Source of the DNA: GCA-2686295 sp964402995
Lineage (GTDB): Archaea > Nanobdellota > Nanobdellia > Woesearchaeales > GCA-2686295
Direction of reading: 5' to 3'
NCBI GenBank assembly: GCA_964402995.1
Contig: CAYOEA010000005.1
Location: 1 to 64,000 of the forward strand
DNA: 64,000 nt
Part shown: positions 60,444 to 64,000 of the stretch, one piece after another
How positions within the stretch are numbered: position 1 is the stretch's first letter
Layout: each line of letters starts with the position of its first letter
Program-made: the position numbers and the translations under genes
The notes under the pieces: generated by a model
Told to the model about the DNA's origin: nothing
Seen by the model: only the letters and a program-made list of their open reading frames with translations
The model's database searches: none

Positions 60444-62396
60444 ATGATTCTAGGACATATTGTTGGGAAAGTAACACCTATGAGTTTTTCTTTCAAATCA
60501 GCTGATGAAGAAGTAAAGAAATTAGAGTATGTTCAGGTGTTCCATAAAGTCTATGATTTTGTTCTTTGTCAAGTAGTTGAAGTGGAGACCACTAGCCAAG
60601 AAACTATCGCTAAATGCAAAACTATAGGCTATCAGGATGAATCAGGAAAAGTAAAACAAATAAGAATACCATTTGATATTGGTGTTGAAGTCTTAAAAGC
60701 AGAAGATGACTTTATTAAAAAAATTATAAGTCTTTCAGATGAAGACAAAGGAGCATATTTAGGAAAGCTTGAAGGTCGAGATATTAAAGTTAATTTGGAC
60801 TTGAATAAACTTTTAACAAAACATTGTGCAGTACTTGCAAAATCTGGTGCTGGAAAAAGTTATTCTGTAGGAGTTTTATTAGAAGAAATAATGGAAAAAC
60901 GAATTCCATTGCTTATTATAGATCCTCATGGGGAGTATCGAACTATGAAGGAACCTGCAAAAAGTGACGATGAGGCACTTGCAAGATTTGATATAATGCC
61001 TAAAGGATTTAATATAAAAGAATATGGTGATGCAAAAGTCAATCCTGGAGTTATACCTTTAAAATTATCAAAAGACATATCTAATCAAGAACTAGTTCAT
61101 TTAATGCCATCAAAATTATCAGGAACACAGTTGGGAGTTTTGTATAATGCATTAAAGAATTCTGACACATTAAATTTTAATCAGTTGTTGTTTGATTTGG
61201 AGCAAGAAGAAAGTTCTGCAAAATGGAATATCATAAATGTTGTAGAGTATTTGAATAATTTAGATATTTTCTCAGATAATCCAACTCATTACAATGAATT
61301 AATAACAACACAGAATGCATCAATAATAAATTTAAAAGGAACGCCTCCTGAAATTCAGGAAATAATAGTTTATAAATTATGTAAGGACTTATTTGAAATG
61401 AGAAAAAAAAATAAAGTTCCGCCATTCTTTTTAGTAGTAGAAGAAGCACATAATTTTTGTCCGGAAAGAAGTTTTGGAGAAAGTAAAAGCTCAAAAATAC
61501 TTAGAACTATTGCAAGTGAAGGAAGAAAATTCGGACTTGGACTATGCGTTGTAAGTCAGCGTCCAGCAAGAGTTGACAAATCAGTTTTAAGTCAGTGTAC
61601 AACTCAAATAGTGTTAAAAGTTACAAATCCAAATGATCTAAAAGCAATATCAAACAGTGTTGAAGGAATAACTTCTGAAGCAGAAAGTGAAATTCAAAAT
61701 TTATCAATAGGAACTGCGCTTGTCTCAGGAGTTGTAGATATACCACTTTTCATTAACGTAAGACCGCGAAAGAGTAAACATGGTGGAGATGCAATACAAA
61801 TTCTTGATGAAAAGAATGATGATATGTTTGAAGAAGTAAAAAAATTTGAAAAAAAAGAATTGTTGCCAATAATAAAACCTCGAACAAGTGTTAGAGATAT
61901 AAAATTAATGAGTGAAGATCCAATAAAAGTTAAAGTAAAAATAATACCTTCATTTATAGTTTCATGTAACGATGCAGAAGGAGATTATAATATTTTAGTT
62001 GATAGAATTGATGGATCAATAATTGTTGATAAAGAAAAATATGGGTTAAAAAAATTACCTGATATAACAGAATTAAATCCAGATGAAATAAGAATATTAA
62101 AAATGGCATTCGCAGGGAAAGATATGTCATTAGTAGAAGCAAAAACTTTAATCGAAAAAGGTTATTTGAATAAAGATTTTAGTTTGTCAGATGATTACAT
62201 TTTCTCAAAATTAAGAAATCATGCAAGCTATGATGATATGGAATACATAAATTTATCATTTGATGAAAAATTAGAACCAGTATTAAGTGAAGAAACATTA
62301 ACAAAAAAACTTTCAAAAGTTACGAATGTTGCAAGTATGAGTGAAGTATTTGTAGTGAAACATGAAGTAAAACCTGTTAAAAGTAAAAAAAAGTAA
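60444..62396 (+). CDS. herA: HerA-type DNA translocase/helicase
   Basis: 650 residues. N-terminal HAS-barrel (ILGHIVGKVTPMSFSFKSAD), then the FtsK-like RecA core with Walker A CAVLAKSGAGKSYSVGVLLE, LLIIDPHGEYRTM, Walker B PFFLVVEEAHNFCPERSFGE, sensor segment GRKFGLGLCVVSQRPARVDK and VLSQCTTQIVLKVTNPNDLK. This matches HerA, the hexameric pump that works with nuclease NurA and Mre11-Rad50 in end resection. It is longer than typical HerA (about 500); the last 170 residues are an extra domain with winged-helix-like parts (LNPDEIRILKMAFAGKDMSL). No nurA is next to it. Confidence 0.88.
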   Translation: MILGHIVGKVTPMSFSFKSADEEVKKLEYVQVFHKVYDFVLCQVVEVETTSQETIAKCKTIGYQDESGKVKQIRIPFDIGVEVLKAEDDFIKKIISLSDEDKGAYLGKLEGRDIKVNLDLNKLLTKHCAVLAKSGAGKSYSVGVLLEEIMEKRIPLLIIDPHGEYRTMKEPAKSDDEALARFDIMPKGFNIKEYGDAKVNPGVIPLKLSKDISNQELVHLMPSKLSGTQLGVLYNALKNSDTLNFNQLLFDLEQEESSAKWNIINVVEYLNNLDIFSDNPTHYNELITTQNASIINLKGTPPEIQEIIVYKLCKDLFEMRKKNKVPPFFLVVEEAHNFCPERSFGESKSSKILRTIASEGRKFGLGLCVVSQRPARVDKSVLSQCTTQIVLKVTNPNDLKAISNSVEGITSEAESEIQNLSIGTALVSGVVDIPLFINVRPRKSKHGGDAIQILDEKNDDMFEEVKKFEKKELLPIIKPRTSVRDIKLMSEDPIKVKVKIIPSFIVSCNDAEGDYNILVDRIDGSIIVDKEKYGLKKLPDITELNPDEIRILKMAFAGKDMSLVEAKTLIEKGYLNKDFSLSDDYIFSKLRNHASYDDMEYINLSFDEKLEPVLSEETLTKKLSKVTNVASMSEVFVVKHEVKPVKSKKK

Positions 62397-62428
62397 ATAA
62401 CGAATCTTTTTCTATTAATTTTCTAAAA

Positions 62429-62442
62429 GATATTTAAATATC
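62429..62442. promoter_or_regulatory. Perfect 14-base palindrome over a TATA box
   Basis: GATATTTAAATATC is its own reverse complement and is centred about 25 bases before the ATG at 62461. It contains the TATA element itself, so a dimeric regulator bound here would block TBP, and the mRNA would be leaderless. Confidence 0.5.
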
Positions 62443-62460
62443 ACTTCATTATAAGTATTC

Positions 62461-63921
62461 ATGGGAGACGAAGCATTAAATTTATTGCACTTGGGCGTAA
62501 TGTTACAAGAAGATTTGATTGCGCCACCAAGTCAGTTTGCATTAGCAACAATTGGTAATATGTCTGAAAGAGAATTTAGACCTTTACTTGAAGAGTTACT
62601 TGTTTATTCTGCTGTAGGTTTAATTGATGTTGCTAATACTCCTATGCTCGAATATTATTCTAAAAAGTTAACCGGAATTAAAGACTTAAAAGAGATGTCT
62701 AAAATTTTTTATGGTTCTCAAAAAATTATTGGTCGAAAAGCTGCAATGCCTATAAATAATAAAGGACAAACAACTTCATTATCTGTTAAAAATCAAGCGA
62801 ATCTGAGAATAAATTCTAGAAGAAATAAATATTCAACAGATTCAACAACTATGCCCCATGATGTTTCAATTACTAGGATATATAATCCTGAAAAAATAAA
62901 ATTCATGGGTGGAACTAAGTTTGCACAACATCAATTAGAACGAGGGAATCATTGGTCTGAAGGATCTGCGCAAGATGAAATGTATTTGATGAGTTTGAAT
63001 ATTGCTCAAAGAGCGCAATTTGAAATCTCGATGTCTGTAATTGATTATGCAAGGGCTGTTTCATTAATTGAATTAGATAGACTTGCTAAATTAAAGAATC
63101 CTGATTTAATTGCAGGAAGTCATTTAGAGCTTAGTGATAAAGTTGTTTTACCATTTGATTTCTCAGTTAAAAAAATTGAAAATCCTAATGATAAATTTCA
63201 AGCATTTAAATTTGCAATAGAAGCTTATTTTCAAAGATATGGATTTTCAGAAGATATAAAGTCTGTTTTAGAAGTTGAAAACTCTACTCTTTCTTTAAGT
63301 GATATTGATGAAATGTTACTTGGAAAAAAAGGGTTTGTAACAGAACAAACAGGAAAATCTCTCAGAGAAGGAAAAATATCAAAAGGTGCAATATTACAAA
63401 ATAAAAGTTTTAGTAGTCCTGCTTATAATTGGGCGATAGTACAAGCAATAGAAAAGCATTATTTTAGTATGGGTCGAGATTTTAAAGGATATTCTTTAGA
63501 GTTATCTGGTTCAGAGAAATTTCGAACATCGTCGATTGTTTTTGATACCACTAGTGCTAGTGATTTTAAAAAAGATATTAGTATGAGAATAATTATTCCA
63601 AAGTGGGCAGGTGGACTACCTCACATATTATATATGAATTATGCTCCAACAAGAGAAGATTACAAGAAAGTTGTAATGACAAAAGAAGCTGATGTTTTAG
63701 CAAATCCTTCATTTGCATTAAATATACCTTCTGATGTGTCAAAATATACTCGAGCATGGAGTACTGTTGATTGGAGAACTGGGAAAAAAGCATTGTGTGT
63801 GATGAGACAACCAAACGATAGAATATTGAAGCAAGCAAGTCATATTGCAAGACGAATTGGGCATGATTATAATATGAGACAAAATTATATTAAATCTTTT
63901 TCTCAAAGAACAAAAAAATAG
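62461..63921 (+). CDS. Uncharacterised 486-residue protein
   Basis: A soluble protein of 486 residues without membrane segments or obvious repeats. The first 90 residues look helical (ALNLLHLGVMLQEDLIAPPS, REFRPLLEELLVYSAVGLID) and could be a winged-helix-like unit. There are positively charged stretches (INSRRNKYST; HIARRIGHDYNMRQNY) and a C-terminal basic end (SFSQRTKK). I recognise no family or catalytic motif. It follows herA in the same direction but has its own palindromic promoter. Clean frame and normal codon use make it a real gene. Confidence 0.7.
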   Translation: MGDEALNLLHLGVMLQEDLIAPPSQFALATIGNMSEREFRPLLEELLVYSAVGLIDVANTPMLEYYSKKLTGIKDLKEMSKIFYGSQKIIGRKAAMPINNKGQTTSLSVKNQANLRINSRRNKYSTDSTTMPHDVSITRIYNPEKIKFMGGTKFAQHQLERGNHWSEGSAQDEMYLMSLNIAQRAQFEISMSVIDYARAVSLIELDRLAKLKNPDLIAGSHLELSDKVVLPFDFSVKKIENPNDKFQAFKFAIEAYFQRYGFSEDIKSVLEVENSTLSLSDIDEMLLGKKGFVTEQTGKSLREGKISKGAILQNKSFSSPAYNWAIVQAIEKHYFSMGRDFKGYSLELSGSEKFRTSSIVFDTTSASDFKKDISMRIIIPKWAGGLPHILYMNYAPTREDYKKVVMTKEADVLANPSFALNIPSDVSKYTRAWSTVDWRTGKKALCVMRQPNDRILKQASHIARRIGHDYNMRQNYIKSFSQRTKK

Positions 63922-63957
63922 AATATTTTTAAACTAAGAATTTTTCTTAATACTATA

Positions 63958-64000
63958 ATGTGTGGAATAATAGGTATATATGCGAAAGAACATGTAAAAC
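63958..64000 (+). CDS. Class II glutamine amidotransferase, partial (PurF/AsnB/GlmS type)
   Basis: Only 14 codons are inside the window: MCGIIGIYAKEHVK. The M-C-G-I start with cysteine 2 as N-terminal nucleophile is the mark of class II glutamine amidotransferases. The G-I-Y-x-K form slightly favours amidophosphoribosyltransferase (PurF) over AsnB or GlmS, but this cannot be settled here. TTTTTAAAC about 30 bases upstream suggests a leaderless mRNA. Confidence 0.7.
   Translation, partial: MCGIIGIYAKEHVK

Overview
The window looks like a chromosomal segment of an AT-rich archaeon, most likely a DPANN lineage of the Woesearchaeota/Pacearchaeota kind. The support is direct: a complete A/V-type ATPase operon in archaeal gene order, aIF5B, aEF-1beta with its small zinc-ribbon partner, SRP54, Trm1, NreA, NucS, HerA and archaeal TATA promoters. 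Many genes have a TATA box about 25 bases before the start codon and so probably give leaderless mRNAs. No rRNA or tRNA gene was recognised.

Layout. 113-8379 (minus) is the ATPase operon H-I-K-E-C-F-A-B-D plus a 49-residue single-span membrane protein. 8547-10955 is PEP synthase and 13508-14734 is enolase; both end in unusual tandem-hairpin 3' regions. 14909-17325 holds a PH-like membrane protein, a DUF59/MIP18 protein and SRP54. A strong small-RNA candidate lies at 17431-17524 (minus). 17629-20301 is an animal-type (P2C) cation ATPase. 22208-24531 holds three paralogous secreted proteins, the first behind a structured leader. 24612-28744 contains two proteins sharing a C- or N-terminal domain and a convergent pair of truncated genes (a secreted protein and a MoxR AAA+ ATPase) that marks a rearrangement or assembly junction. 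28925-29134 is a 60-base tandem repeat made from a gene's 3' end. 30348-34817 groups repair and partition genes: NreA, a ParA ATPase and NucS, with PCNA-binding tails on NreA and NucS.

37486-48343 is a surface-protein region: a structured RNA leader with a terminator-like hairpin, a small winged-helix frame, and a 3343-residue membrane-anchored giant with Ig-like repeats, a PQQ-type propeller, FN3-like repeats and a cysteine-repeat stalk. 48505-57236 is informational and nucleotide metabolism: radical SAM enzyme, CTP synthase, aEF-1beta, Trm1, aIF5B and a PUA protein. 57268-59924 is a two-gene operon that I read as a split, divergent RelA/SpoT-like system: the first gene carries a SpoT-type HD hydrolase signature and the second shows faint synthetase-like motifs. 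60444-62396 is HerA, 62461-63921 is an unrecognised protein, and the right edge enters a class II glutamine amidotransferase.

Working together: the c-ring carries a Na+-type ligand set and the P2C pump resembles Na+,K+-ATPase, so sodium may be a main coupling ion. PEP synthase and enolase indicate lower glycolysis/gluconeogenesis. The strongest candidates for something new are the split RelA/SpoT-like pair, the small RNA beside srp54 with a possible target at 37740, and the tandem-hairpin 3' arrays shared by ppsA and eno.
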